Of a stretch of 64,000 bases of DNA, positions 54,219-64,000 are shown in pieces. Position 1 is the stretch's first letter; every line of letters starts with the position of its first letter. The position numbers and the translations under genes are program-made. This stretch comes from Halocatena marina (GTDB taxonomy: Archaea; Halobacteriota; Halobacteria; Halobacteriales; Haloarculaceae), in the NCBI RefSeq assembly GCF_023276375.1, contig NZ_JALLPK010000003.1:124001-188000 (forward strand), read 5' to 3'. The notes under the pieces were generated by a model. It made no database searches. It worked only from the letters and a program-made list of their open reading frames with translations, and had not been told where the DNA came from.

Positions 54219-55121
54219 TTAGTTGAGGTGATCTTCGAGCATCGCATAATACTCGTCAACGAGATCATCGAAATACGCGTCAGGCGCTACTGTCGGCTCG
54301 CGGCACAGGTCGGTCCCGAGCATTCCGCGCCGCTTCATCATCTGCTTCTCGTAGTGGATGAACATTTGTCCGGATTGTGTGATATGGTTCAACATCGGGA
54401 GAATCTCGTTATGGAGTTCCATCGCTCGCTCTCGGTCTCCATCCTGATAACTTTGATAGATGTCAAGGTAGTAGTTGGACATCCCACCGCCGGGCATGAC
54501 GCCGACCGCGCCGCGATCCATCGCTTCGATGAGCTGTTGGCCCGCGTTTCCGACAAGAAGATCGACTTCACCGTCTGTTTGCTCAAGTAACTCCGTCATG
54601 TATGGTCCGGGTGGATTACACTCGATCTTGTACGACGTGACGTTGTCCACTCGATTGTACAACTCGACGAATGTGTCGGGGCTGATCGTTGTCTCGACTT
54701 CGTCAGGGGCGTACTGGATCAAGATCGGTACATCGACCCCGTCGGCTACCGCTTCCATATGTCTTAGAAGCGACTCCCTGTCAGTCTCACCAGTGTATGG
54801 TGGTAATAGCATCAACCCGTCGACGCCGACGTCTTCGAAGTACTGCGCCCACTCTACAGCGACAGGTGTTGACTGTTCCGTCACGGACGCCCAAATCGGG
54901 CAGTCAACCTCGCGGCCGACCTCGACGGCTGTTTCGATCAACTCCTTTCGCTCATCATCCGATAGTTTATAGAACTCACTCGCGAATCCAAAGAGAATCT
55001 GGGCGTGACAACCGCCCTCGGCAAGGGTACGGATTTGCCTGCGGAAGCTATCGAAGTCGATTGCGCCCTGGTCGGTGAATGGAACGACGAGTATTGGACA
55101 GACTCCCTCTATCTCACTCAT
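54219..55121 (-). CDS. Dihydrodipicolinate synthase family lyase (2-keto-3-deoxy sugar-acid aldolase or dehydratase)
   Basis: 300 residues from ATG 55121 (a GTG three codons upstream is possible). It is a class I aldolase TIM barrel: GVCPILVVPFTDQGAIDFDS at the start, GVDGLMLLPPYTGETDRES, the active-site Tyr in LIQYAPDE, the Schiff-base Lys in SYKIECNPPGPY and GAVGVMPGGGMSNYYLD. The GxxxE motif of true DapA is altered (FGFASEFYKLS), which points to sugar-acid rather than lysine metabolism. It lies upstream of the dehydratase gene in the same direction. It probably splits or dehydrates the 2-keto-3-deoxy acid made by the dehydratase. Confidence 0.88.
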   Translation of the reverse strand: MSEIEGVCPILVVPFTDQGAIDFDSFRRQIRTLAEGGCHAQILFGFASEFYKLSDDERKELIETAVEVGREVDCPIWASVTEQSTPVAVEWAQYFEDVGVDGLMLLPPYTGETDRESLLRHMEAVADGVDVPILIQYAPDEVETTISPDTFVELYNRVDNVTSYKIECNPPGPYMTELLEQTDGEVDLLVGNAGQQLIEAMDRGAVGVMPGGGMSNYYLDIYQSYQDGDRERAMELHNEILPMLNHITQSGQMFIHYEKQMMKRRGMLGTDLCREPTVAPDAYFDDLVDEYYAMLEDHLN

Positions 55122-56239
55122 ATTAAACACTCACCCGTCATAGAACCAGACTGTGAGGTCCACTCGGATCTCGTAACATCGGACCTTTTCCGGTACTTGT
55201 TCGGTTCGCCGCGAACAGCGGGGAACTGGTGGCCCCCGTCGTTGCATTCGGAGATTTTTCTAAGCCGCTCAATCTGCAAGTCCTGCATAAGAGGTCAATT
55301 GTGGTTACGGTATTTATTCCTTCCCCACCGTCCAACGACGGGGTTTTGGGATTCGACTTTACCCATTTGACGAGTAGCACGTCAACATCCTCCATGAGCA
55401 GGTCGATGGGTCTGTATTTCTGCTGAGTGCCCACAACAGATGGTTTTGTAGGGCTTAACGGAAGGAACGATTGAGGGCGTTCCGACACGAGCTTTTTCGT
55501 GAACTTACCGTTCATAGAGCGTTGTCTGCAATCCTGGCCTCAGGAGGCTGCGGGCCAGTATCAGCAGGTGACAATGCGTATATCGCAAGCTAAGTTCTGC
55601 GAGTCAGCCAATCGAGAGCGTTCTCTCCGGACCCTGTGGCATTGTGCTAATGGACTCGCAGTTGCAATACGTCTCTTATTTACCACATCGCGATCTGTGA
55701 GGTCTCAATCACATTGTGCGAACCGCGGTTGGTCAATCGCTCACGCTGGAACAATATCCGTCATAACCGGATAACTATCTGACGCAGATCCTAGAACTGA
55801 TTTGGCCGGAGATGGCCGAGTGAAGGGTATTTTGTTTAATATCGCGTTTTTTGTGAGCCGTTCCCACTGCGGTCTTCTAGTCCGTCCGATCGATTCTTGT
55901 CTCTTAGATATGACGATTGAAACAACCCCAAATTATAGTGATATGGTTGTAATGAGAAGCGGTACACAATTTACTTGGATGTAAGTCGCGTATATCCGGA
56001 CGTCATATTATCCGGTTCGTGGTTGCCGTTCACCGGTCAATTCGCACCCTATTAAGCTCCCGACAATGGCGGATAAGGGTCCGGAATAACCGGGATGGGC
56101 ACTTATTCCGAAATACCGCCAACTGTACGCTGCTACTTCGCAGTAAATGCAAGTTTAATGTAATTCGACTAGCAGTATTTTCAGTAAAATCGTTGTGGAT
56201 AGCGGGCTCACCATGACGGCCAGACAACTATTATTTTGA
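55122..56239. other. Long gene-free interval
   Basis: About 1.1 kb. Frames at 55138-55515 and 55499-55774 have no motif and overlap one another on opposite strands. Two short similar segments (cgtcatattatccggttcg near 56000 and cgtcatatcatccgctagg near 56240) may be ends of a small decayed element of about 240 bp. Confidence 0.35.
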
Positions 56240-56575
56240 GCGTCATATCATCCGCTAGGCTTTGACCATCCAACGATCATCGATTACGACGGTGATACCG
56301 TTCATGACCTCAGTCTCGTCGGTTTGTGGCTCGCTGTTGTCCATTACTTCTTGGATAGCTTCTTAGCCTCCGATCTCCATGAAACTGAAGACGTGGTCAT
56401 CCAACTCAAAGACGCTGTAGTTCTGCGTCGGAACTCTCGTCGGCTACCGTTTCAGTTCCGTCATGAAGACTTCCGAAAACTGCATGGAGAAGCGCTCAAA
56501 ATCATTCTCAAGACTGCACTGTGGCTCATCAACAATCTACGCTACAAAAGCGACAATTTTTTAGCTGGTTTCTAA
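56240..56575 (+). pseudogene. Unidentified protein fragment
   Basis: An open stretch reads DLSLVGLWLAVVHYFLDSFL, then DVVIQLKDAVVLRRNSRRLP and RKLHGEALKIILKTALWLIN. It looks protein-like in composition, with a preceding piece in the same frame (HPTIIDYDGDTVHD), but has no start and no known motif. Probably the remnant of a gene or transposase. Confidence 0.3.
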
Positions 56576-56814
56576 CTGAAGTCCGGTACAACGCTGTAAG
56601 TCTCGTAGCAGAAAATTGGACCGGATTGAACTACCAAAGAACAATAACGACTCTGTTTCCGTCGATGTCGGAAGATTGGGTCGATGAGGGTCCAATATTT
56701 CTCTGTAAATCGAAACGAGTGATTCACAACTAATTCGGTATCTGTTCACTCACAGAAGAAGATCATCTCCTCGCTATCTGAGACGCTCGAAGCGATCGGT
56801 TTCTCACACTAGAT

Positions 56815-57155
56815 GATATCTGAATCTGCAGTAGATTGTGCAGCAGCCAAGACGTGTTCGTGGTGGAGATATAATAGGGTACAGACGGAGACGATGTCTA
56901 ACTCCTCTTCCCGCAGCATCTCTTCATGGTCGGTGTACGTGTGTTCTGCAGGGATATCCCACGCCTCAGCAAAGGTTTAAAGTTTATCTTCGTCCACATT
57001 CACAATCGCACATAGTTCAGTTTTCTCTGCGGCTTCATATCCTCCCGTGTGGCTAGCTTCGAACTTCTTTTCACCAATGTCTTTCCGTCATCCATCCCAA
57101 GAATACCTAATCCTGCGATGCCACTTGCTCCGATTATTCCTGCTTTAAACGTCAT
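56815..57155 (-). pseudogene. Gfo/Idh/MocA oxidoreductase N-terminal fragment
   Basis: ATG 57155 gives MTFKAGIIGASGIAGLGILG, closely matching the start of the intact oxidoreductase at 30111-31208. Later frames give EASHTGGYEAAEKTELCAIV, TFAEAWDIP and DIVSVCTLL.LHHEHV. Frame changes occur near 57080, and the catalytic Glu-Lys-Pro region is missing. It is a truncated paralogue. Confidence 0.75.
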
Positions 57156-58157
57156 TGATTGGTCCCTCGCTGAAGGTGTCGCTAGTGTCGAACTCTTGCG
57201 GACGTCTCCGTGTGCCATACTAACGGACACACGTTCAACGTCATAAAGTCTTCCTCCACTACGAATATCGGTTTGGTAGGGGTGGCAAATACAGGTCCTC
57301 AACTCTGGAATTACAGTTGCGGTGTGAGTAGAATGCGTGTTTAATTGATTTGAGATTCGATTTTGTGCATTGAATAGTCCGGTAATATCGGATTGACTCT
57401 CACACGGTGACGGGTACTATCTGTCCCATCACGGATTGTGGTCTACTCCCTCAGAATTACAACCATAGGTCTGTAATTTTCAATAGTGAAAAATGTGAAT
57501 ATAGTGTAGACCGGATTCGAACAGACTGTTGTATTGCAAGTAAAAATGGACATTGTTTCACTCAATTCCTCAATAACAAATTTTGTGGCTGGTCGTTTCA
57601 AAGCCTGATGCTGGTGTCTCGTTAGCACGATAGCTGTGTCAATGAGTGCGCACAATCGAACAATGAATTCCGACGATGCCGAGAAACTTATCCGATTCGT
57701 GGGACGAATTTGGTCCACTCTCATTTGAAACGGTCCATCAAATGCACTGCCCAGAACAACTTGAAGGTATTCGACATTGGAAGGGAGCGAAACTAAAAAG
57801 ACTGGACTAGTACACTAATGAGTATATCTTGGAAAACTCACTTCGTATTCAATCCCATCAAGCAGTATGACGGCTGTCCAAATTCATGGACCTGACTCCG
57901 TACTCGCCACATTAATCGAGGTGCTTAAGGAAAATTCCAACTGCCACCACAATTATCAACATACCAGAATTGACTCCTTATTATGAATGGATTTTCGTCT
58001 CAATTAAACGACAGTGAAGAGTTCGAAAATTTTGTACTAAGACGGATCTGTAATCGGATTATTTGATGAGGGCTTGTATTTATATGTTTACGAGCTCCGA
58101 TTCAACCAACCACAAACATCCGGTAGTATCGGAATACATGGAGCGGCGGACTACAAA
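57156..58157. other. AT-rich interval without recognised gene
   Basis: About 1 kb with only short, motif-free frames on both strands (for example 57443-57724). No repeat or RNA recognised. Probably decayed DNA upstream of the oxidoreductase relic and downstream of the SDR relic. Confidence 0.35.
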
Positions 58158-58577
58158 TTATATTTTTCCTGTTCGTCCCTCTCTACTCATCTCTTGAGGT
58201 AGCCGCCATCTATTGCGATAGACTCTCCAGTTCCCTTCCGAAGAAAGTAAGAGTACCGTACCGTGACCAATTTCCTCCGGTTGACCGATGCGGTCGAGAA
58301 TATGAACATCAAGTGTCTCAGTTAGAATATCATTGGGCGACTTTTCCGCTTGTTCAGCATGTTCCTCGAGCCACGTATCAACCATTGGTGTTTCGACTGT
58401 TCCTGGTTTGAGTGTATTTACTGTAATCCCGTATTCACTCAACTCTTTTGCCAATACGGTCGTGAATGCGAGGATAGCCGCTTTCGAAGCGCCATAGGCA
58501 TCCTGACCGGGAAACGGAAGTTCGGCCCCAACAGACGAGAAGTTAACGATACTACCTCGAACACCATGGTCAATCAT
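58158..58577 (-). pseudogene. Short-chain dehydrogenase/reductase, truncated
   Basis: The C-terminal part of a classical SDR: GSIVNFSSVGAELPFPGQDA (catalytic Ser), YGASKAAILAFTTVLAKEL (Tyr-x-x-x-Lys), GITVNTLKPGTVETPM and HGTVLLLSSEGNW. After that a frameshift spoils the last 25 residues (RVYRNRWRLPQ in place of a GESIAIDGGY-type end). The Rossmann glycine motif and first half are missing. In a rhamnose pathway an SDR supplies L-rhamnose or ketodeoxyrhamnonate dehydrogenase. Confidence 0.75.
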
Positions 58578-58768
58578 CTGTCATAACGTCAACTGTCACT
58601 TTCGACCGTTTATTGTCGGATTAGAAAATAAAACATTTTTGAACCCAAAAATCACACAGGAATCAATTGGTGTAACCCACCCTCACCAGACACAATTCAA
58701 TACAGATTGATCCCTCGATCCATGACAATCATCGTAGTAGTAATTACCTTGGAGCGTACACCAGCCGT

Positions 58769-59290
58769 ATGAAATATGCAGACGCTGTCGCGCAGGGGAC
58801 GCGACTGACTGTCAGAAATCCATTGCGGTCGTACTCGTGAGTCTTGGGTGTACCGTCTCACTTATCCCGTTCATCTCTGGGTTAATATTCGCTGGGTTCT
58901 TCGGTATGATTGTCAGCCTTTGGACGATTTCGTTTATGTTCGCGTTCGTCGCCGTAGGTGGTTCTCGGTTGTGTTCTGTTGTTCTTGAGCGTCAAGAATC
59001 GCTCGGTATCAGTTACTTTTGGGAAGGTATCCAAGCGGGCAAACGTCATGTGCTCGCGATTGAAACCGAAACGTTCACCATCGGATTTGTCTCACTCCTG
59101 TCAGTCTCTATTCCGGGGACGAACCTAATCACGTTAAGCTTTGCTTTGGTTGGCGTCTACATCCTGATTGGCTAGTTTCTCTTAGTGAGCTTTACGCTCT
59201 CTCTGTGGGCACCAACCGCCGACTCCGTCAACCTCCGTGCATCGGTTGGACATGGCGCCACTCTCATTCTTGAAAAACCAATTGCCGCAG
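58769..59290 (+). pseudogene. YesL-like (DUF624-type) membrane protein, degenerate
   Basis: ATG 58769 starts MKYADAVAQGTRLTVRNPL. After a frameshift near 58828 come three hydrophobic segments (SLIPFISGLIFAGFFGMIVS, LWTISFMFAFVAVGGSRL, LITLSFALVGVYILIG), then TAG, then FLLVSFTLSLWAPTADSVNL. YesL-like proteins accompany sugar ABC transporters and rhamnogalacturonan genes. The assignment is tentative. It runs into the sulfatase relic with no spacer. Confidence 0.45.
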
Positions 59291-60633
59291 GCTGAGTTGT
59301 CACGACCTCGGCCGCCACCTCGGCTGTTATGATAGAGCTGTACGAACGCCCAACATCGACAGTCTTGCTGAGGACGGCATCCTTCTTGAGAACCACTTCT
59401 GTACGGCGCCACAGTGCTGTCCGAGTCGGGGGAGTCTCCATACCGGCCGGCACCAGCACGTCAACGGGCTGATGGGACCTCAACGAAGACGAGGCGACAA
59501 TAGCTGACCACCTTTCGACAGCCGGATACTCGACGCATCACTTCGGCGTTCAGCACTTCTGCCAGAATGCGTCTCACAGGTATGACCGAGTACGTGACCA
59601 GATGCTTGCTGATGAACTCGCTGGAATGGTTGAGACTGATCTGCCAAAGATGCCGATAACGGCCCATTCTTTGCATCTATCGGCTTCGAGGAGCCCCACC
59701 TCAGGCCGGGCGTGGACGTCCCGTCCACGTTTGCCTAACCCATCCCTTGACGACGATCTGTTCGACTCCTACGACCCCGATGATGTTAACCCGTTCCCAT
59801 ACCTCCCAGACCGATCTAGAGTTCGAGAGTCCATTGCGAATCTGAACGCGCTAATCACTCATTCACTCGACAAAGCTGTCGGACAGATTCTCGACCAACT
59901 GGATGAAACTGGCCTTGCCGAGAACACACTTGTGATTTTCGCCGCAGACCACGGACTCGCAGTGCCGAGAGCCAAAGGGACGGGTTTTGACCCCGGACTG
60001 GAGGTGGCGTTCGTGGCCCGCTTCCCAGGCGTTCTAGATGGCGGTGAACGGTATAGCAGTCTGACCAGCCACGTTGATGTGCTACCGACGGTGCTTGACT
60101 TACTCAACTTACCCATCTCGGACAACCTTGACGGGCGGAGTTTTCGGAATCTCTTCGGAGCGGATGGATACACGCCCCGTAAATACGTTCGAGCTGAGAT
60201 GACCCGGAATGAGCGTTACGTGCCTATGAGGGTGGTCCGTACGAAGGAATTCAAGTACATTCGCAACTTTTGGAAACAACATCGAATCCATCTCCCGGCC
60301 GATATATTCTGCAGTCCTGCCGGCCGCGAGTTCCATGAGGAGTTCTATGTCACTGATCGATCGCGGGAGGAACTGTACGACCTGCGGGAAGACTCATACG
60401 AGCAGAAAAACCTCGCGGCCAGTCGTGTTCCGCTCTCTCCGCCTGTATTGGATGGAATGTTCGATTCATCAGGAGCAGGTGCGAAACCAGACCCAGACTT
60501 TACTGACGAACTCCAGCGACTCAGACAACACGTTTACGACTGGATGAACGAAACCGACGATCCGCTCCTTGATGATCCTGTTTCACGGCCCGGCGTTAAC
60601 GTCTGGGACGATACCGAAGTAACACGAACGTAG
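59274..60633 (+). pseudogene. Sulfatase (N-sulfoglucosamine sulfohydrolase-like), frameshifted
   Basis: The frame from 59274 reads LSCHDLGRHLGCYDRAVRTP, NIDSLAEDG and HFCTAPQCCPSRGSLHTGRH. The active-site C-x-P-x-R (formylglycine Cys codon at 59415) is present. A one-base shift near 59476 leads to LNEDEATIADHLSTAGYSTH, a second near 59650 to the long open part up to 60633, with AADHGLAVPRAKGTG, LTSHVDVLPTVLDLLNLPI and SREELYDLREDSYEQKNLA. No start codon is in frame. Apart from these lesions it covers nearly a full enzyme, so inactivation looks recent. Confidence 0.8.
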
Positions 60634-60759
60634 CTCTCGTGTGGCACGGTAGGGGACGATGATATTGGGATTCACTCAGTGTGGTAATTTTCGCCTCGCT
60701 GGAAACAAACTCGTATGGAGGACGGGCGCAATCTTTGGATTAGTGGATGGCAAGCTCTG

Positions 60760-61000
60760 GCAACAAGAAACTGGTCAATGATTTCGCCAATCAGCCGATC
60801 GAGACCGTGGACATCACGAGTCGTACTCTTCACGACCGACCACAAGCTGGCCATGTTGCGAGCTACGCGTCCCGACTACGAACTCACGTCCGGAATTGCC
60901 TTCATCGTCCAATTCCAAGGACTATTCGAGGGTAGAAGACGATACGATGAACAGTTAACCCCGTCTGTAGTGCATGCGATTGGGACTAGGCATTATTCTC
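60760..61000 (+). pseudogene. Second sulfatase fragment
   Basis: RVVLFTTDHKLAMLRATRPD, then ELTSGIAFIVQFQGLFEG and RYDEQLTPSVVHAIGT align block by block with the ADHGLAVPRAKGTG...VAFVARFPGVLDGG...SHVDVLPTV region of the sulfatase just upstream. It is an internal piece of a paralogue, diverged and truncated. Confidence 0.6.
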
Positions 61001-61020
61001 TAGCCTGTACCTGTTCTGGG

Positions 61021-63741
61021 TCACGAGTCGAACCGCTTGTCTACAGGCGTGCTGTCCGAGTGGAACGTGTAGGACCCGGCGCTGACCTCGAATACGGCGT
61101 AGTCGTTCTCGTGACGAAGATACGTAACACCAGTAGCATCCTCAGCGGGACAGGTATCGCCCTCGTAGACTGCTGATTGGTGATTGGCTAAAACCCAGAC
61201 CTCACCCGTAGTGTTTCCAGGAATCGTAACTTCGAGTACGAACTCATCAGTATACTGCTCCCACGCCACCGCAATCTTCCCACGGATAGTTTCCGTTTCG
61301 GCACTCGCATGTTCCAGTTCTGTCGGGACCACGGGTTTGATCAGTACCCGTTCAAAGCCGGGCGTTGCTGGCTGAATCCCGACCAGCTTCGTGTAGAACC
61401 ACTCGCCGACCTCCATCCAGAGACGGTGGTTGAACGAGTTCATGCCAGAGCCGATCTGAGTATCGCTGTCCCAGCGCTCCCACAGGGTAGTAGCACCGTT
61501 ACGTGCCATGTACACCCAACCAGGTCTCTCTGGCTGAGACACGAGGTGATATACCAGATCCTCGTATCCGTACTCCATCAGGGCTGACATCAGGAGTCCC
61601 TGTGTGCTGATTGTTCCAGTTCCGATTTTATTATCATACTCATTCCTAATCGTCGATGCGAGTTCGTCGGCAACTGCTTGCTCGGCTCCCTTCGGAACGA
61701 GTCCACCGTGCATCGCCATCGCAAACGTACCCATGTCACCGCTGCCGTAGGTATTGGTTGTCTCGTCGTAGAAGTGATTATTAAAGGCAGTCTTGATCGT
61801 GCTCGCACGGTTTTCGTACATCCGAGCCTCGTTATACTTGCCGAGGGCAGCGGCCGCGTTCGCAACTGTCTTTGTCGTCTGGTAGTGAGCGAAGGTGTTC
61901 AGCATCGCTGGGTCGTTTTCAATCTCCTCCGTTGTTGGCGCGAGCCAATCACCAAAGGTATTGTACTTCGCTGGAACAATGTGTTCTCGATCCTCTTCGG
62001 TCGCCCGGGACTGCCAGTGGTCGACGTATTGTGTCATCATCGGGTAGTTGTCTGCCAATACTCGTTTATCGCCTGTGTGCTCGTACATATGCCAGACACA
62101 CTGCACCGTAGACTTCGACCAGTTCGGGTCCTCCTCGCTGACCTGGTCTGGTATCGTCACGGCTACCATTCCCTTCGAGCGCATATCGTAGCGGTGGTCG
62201 CGCATCCACTTTTCGTAGAATCGGTGTGTTTTCTCAGTTTCGTACTCGTAATATTCCGTCGACGCCCCGCGGAAAATCTCCGTCCAACCGTGTCGTTCGT
62301 CTCGATTTGGGCAATCCGTTGGAATACTGTGGGTGTTCGTCCTGAGCCCCCAGGTTACCATATGGTGAACGTCATTCAGGTCATCGTTCGACGCAGAAAA
62401 CCGTCCATTGGCCTCACGTTCGGTTCTGACGACTTTCGCAGCGATGTCGTCAGGCGAGAGTTCACCGGGGTAGTTGAATACTCGCACATGCCGGAAGCCG
62501 TGGTAGGTGAAGCGCGGCTCGTAGGTCTCGACATCGTCACCCTTCGCAATGTAGGTGTCCGTCGCGTCGGCGTCTCTGAGATCCTCCATATTGAGGTTCC
62601 CGGTGTCGTGTGAGAGTTCTCCGTCGTCAACGAGAACCTCAGCGTGTTCGATGGTGATATCCTGTCCCTCGCGCGCGCCGTCCATTGTCAGCTCCACCCA
62701 TCCCGCTATCGTCTGGCCGAAGTCCACCACCCAGTCGCCGTCGTTCTGAGAGATGTCGACCGGCCGGATCGAATTCGTCACTTTGATCGGCGGGAGTCGC
62801 TGCGGGTGCCAATCGAAATTACTGCTGGGCCCTTGGACTGCAGTCACCGTCGACCAACTGCCGTCATCAAAGTTTGGACTTGCCCATCCGGGTTGTTCCA
62901 CTTGAGCATCATACGTCTCTCCATCGTAGATATCATTCTTCGTAATTGGGCTTCCATCTGCGGTCCAAGATGTATCCGTCACGACTGTGTCGGTACTGCC
63001 GTCGTTGTACTCAACGTTTAACTGGAGGATTCCACGTGGTGATCCTAACCCCGTCCAATCGTGGATCGATTTATCGTAAAAACCCCGTCCGAGCCAGAGT
63101 CCAACCGAATTTGATTGCCCGCTGAAAAGCTGGTCAGTCACGTCATACGACGAATAGAGCGTCTGTTCCTCGTAATCAGTAACCCCGGGATTGAGTACTT
63201 CGGTACCAACCTTTGCTCCATTGAGGTATAATTCACCCCACCCTATCGTGGATACGTGTGCACGAGCGGATTCGATCTGTTTGTTTTCAAGAGTGAATTC
63301 AGTCCGGAGGAGTGGACTGTGACCGCGTTCTTGACCCCTGGGGATGGGATCGTACGTTATCCACCGTCCTTCCCACGCACTGTCACTGTTTGCAAGTGCA
63401 GTCGTAAATGAATGGACGGCACTCCACGCGCTCGATGCACCCTTTTCAGTCCATATCTGAACTTTCCAGACGTATGCGGTCTCCGGTTCCAATGGTGACC
63501 CGTTGTACACGATGGCCGTTGTTCGATTCGAGCGTACCTTACCCGTATCCCAGACGTCTCCAGTATTTCTACTCAGTACTGACGACGATGACGCAACAAG
63601 AATTCGGTATGCACATTGAGTTGTTGCTTGTTCCGTCGACTGAATCTGCCATGAAAATCGTGGTGCGACCGCTGGGTTGATATTCTTCGGCTCACGTTCA
63701 TATTCAGTGAGGAGATGCACTGGTGTGGCTGACCCTGTCAT
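61021..63741 (-). CDS. GH78 alpha-L-rhamnosidase
   Basis: 906 residues from ATG 63741 (MTGSATPVHLLTEYEREPKN); the frame is open to 63810 but the extra residues are atypical. An N-terminal fibronectin-like domain spans about 1-130 (PRFSWQIQSTEQATTQCAYR), then carbohydrate-binding beta-sandwiches about 140-330 (VSTIGWGELYLNGAKVGTEVL) and about 330-420. The (alpha/alpha)6 catalytic barrel starts with TNTHSIPTDCPNRDERHGWT, the GH78 catalytic acidic motif, and includes the aromatic-rich LWERWDSDTQIGSGMNSFNH. A C-terminal beta-sandwich follows. The enzyme releases terminal alpha-L-rhamnose from glycans. No signal peptide is seen, so it probably acts on imported oligosaccharides in the cytoplasm. 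It is the strongest pointer to the island's substrate. Confidence 0.93.
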   Translation of the reverse strand: MTGSATPVHLLTEYEREPKNINPAVAPRFSWQIQSTEQATTQCAYRILVASSSSVLSRNTGDVWDTGKVRSNRTTAIVYNGSPLEPETAYVWKVQIWTEKGASSAWSAVHSFTTALANSDSAWEGRWITYDPIPRGQERGHSPLLRTEFTLENKQIESARAHVSTIGWGELYLNGAKVGTEVLNPGVTDYEEQTLYSSYDVTDQLFSGQSNSVGLWLGRGFYDKSIHDWTGLGSPRGILQLNVEYNDGSTDTVVTDTSWTADGSPITKNDIYDGETYDAQVEQPGWASPNFDDGSWSTVTAVQGPSSNFDWHPQRLPPIKVTNSIRPVDISQNDGDWVVDFGQTIAGWVELTMDGAREGQDITIEHAEVLVDDGELSHDTGNLNMEDLRDADATDTYIAKGDDVETYEPRFTYHGFRHVRVFNYPGELSPDDIAAKVVRTEREANGRFSASNDDLNDVHHMVTWGLRTNTHSIPTDCPNRDERHGWTEIFRGASTEYYEYETEKTHRFYEKWMRDHRYDMRSKGMVAVTIPDQVSEEDPNWSKSTVQCVWHMYEHTGDKRVLADNYPMMTQYVDHWQSRATEEDREHIVPAKYNTFGDWLAPTTEEIENDPAMLNTFAHYQTTKTVANAAAALGKYNEARMYENRASTIKTAFNNHFYDETTNTYGSGDMGTFAMAMHGGLVPKGAEQAVADELASTIRNEYDNKIGTGTISTQGLLMSALMEYGYEDLVYHLVSQPERPGWVYMARNGATTLWERWDSDTQIGSGMNSFNHRLWMEVGEWFYTKLVGIQPATPGFERVLIKPVVPTELEHASAETETIRGKIAVAWEQYTDEFVLEVTIPGNTTGEVWVLANHQSAVYEGDTCPAEDATGVTYLRHENDYAVFEVSAGSYTFHSDSTPVDKRFDS

Positions 63742-64000
63742 GTTACTGATTGCTGAAGACGAACGGAATCTTGAACGATAGTATTTTCTATTTTTTGTTA
63801 CACGAACCATTTCTCCGCGACTCGGCCGCTACAATACTCCGGCTTGTGTCACCGACTCCGTTTAACGTAGGCATCGCACGTCCCGAGTTGGCTCCGCTCA
63901 TTTGTTTGAGAGGCCGCCGAAAGTCAAACGATATCCACCATTCTCATTGTGCTTTATGAGTGTGTAACTCTGTACTCGATTCGACCGATCGTCAGGTGTT

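Noticed and set aside
55138..55515. 125-residue minus-strand frame upstream of the DapA-family gene.
   Set aside because: Low-complexity, motif-free sequence overlapping equally open plus-strand frames.
26405..59440. The sulfatase N-terminal fragment at 26405 and the sulfatase at 59274 as two halves of one split gene.
   Set aside because: The frame at 59274 already carries its own N-terminal metal-binding segment (SCHDLGRHLGCYD) before RTPNID, and this is of a different sulfatase branch than TTDQQRFD at 26405. They overlap in family position and so are separate genes.

Overview
The window is haloarchaeal. Its proteins are acidic (rich in Asp and Glu). Secreted proteins carry Tat twin-arginine signals and lipoboxes, upstream regions hold archaeal TATA boxes, and it contains an Orc1/Cdc6 initiator and many haloarchaeal insertion-sequence relics. 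Base composition is moderate rather than very GC-rich, and coding density is low. Dispensable replicon modules, transposon ends and decayed genes together suggest a megaplasmid or an integrated accessory region. No species can be named from the sequence.

Layout. 0-9.7 kb: a truncated transposase at the left edge and an intact copy of the same family at 6.6-8.3 kb; a secreted beta-helix protein followed by a 41-residue membrane peptide; a KAP-type P-loop NTPase with TPRs that could be a defence gene; and a winged-helix/MazF toxin-antitoxin pair. 10-15.4 kb: a tyrosine recombinase, a lipoprotein, an HNH endonuclease and a stand-alone TnpB element. 15.4-20.2 kb: the replication and partition core. 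A ParA ATPase and a small acidic partner are flanked on both sides by palindromic repeats; on the promoter side these form units of exactly 105 bp. Next comes an Orc1/Cdc6 gene with seven copies of a 13-bp box around an AT-rich core, which looks like an origin. 20.6-27.5 kb: relics of transposon ends, a nucleotidyltransferase, an HTH/PIN pair, a PQQ-type propeller with a membrane partner, and a decayed second integrase abutting a decayed AlkZ-like gene.

27.9-64 kb: a decaying sugar-utilisation island. Intact genes are two carbohydrate ABC ATPases, two permeases, a solute-binding lipoprotein, a DUF2264 protein, a Gfo/Idh/MocA oxidoreductase, a zinc alcohol dehydrogenase, a mandelate racemase-family sugar-acid dehydratase, a DapA-family lyase, a HbpS/GlcG-like protein and a GH78 alpha-L-rhamnosidase. 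Between them lie broken genes: two IclR regulators, an aldo-keto reductase, a LarA-like protein, an FAH hydrolase, a glycerate kinase, an amidohydrolase lactonase, a gluconolactonase, an NAD-dependent epimerase, an SDR, a YesL-like membrane protein and three sulfatase relics, plus IS6, IS4, IS5 and IS1595-type transposase remains. Together they fit uptake and oxidative breakdown of rhamnose-containing, perhaps sulfated, polysaccharides, in a lineage now losing the pathway.
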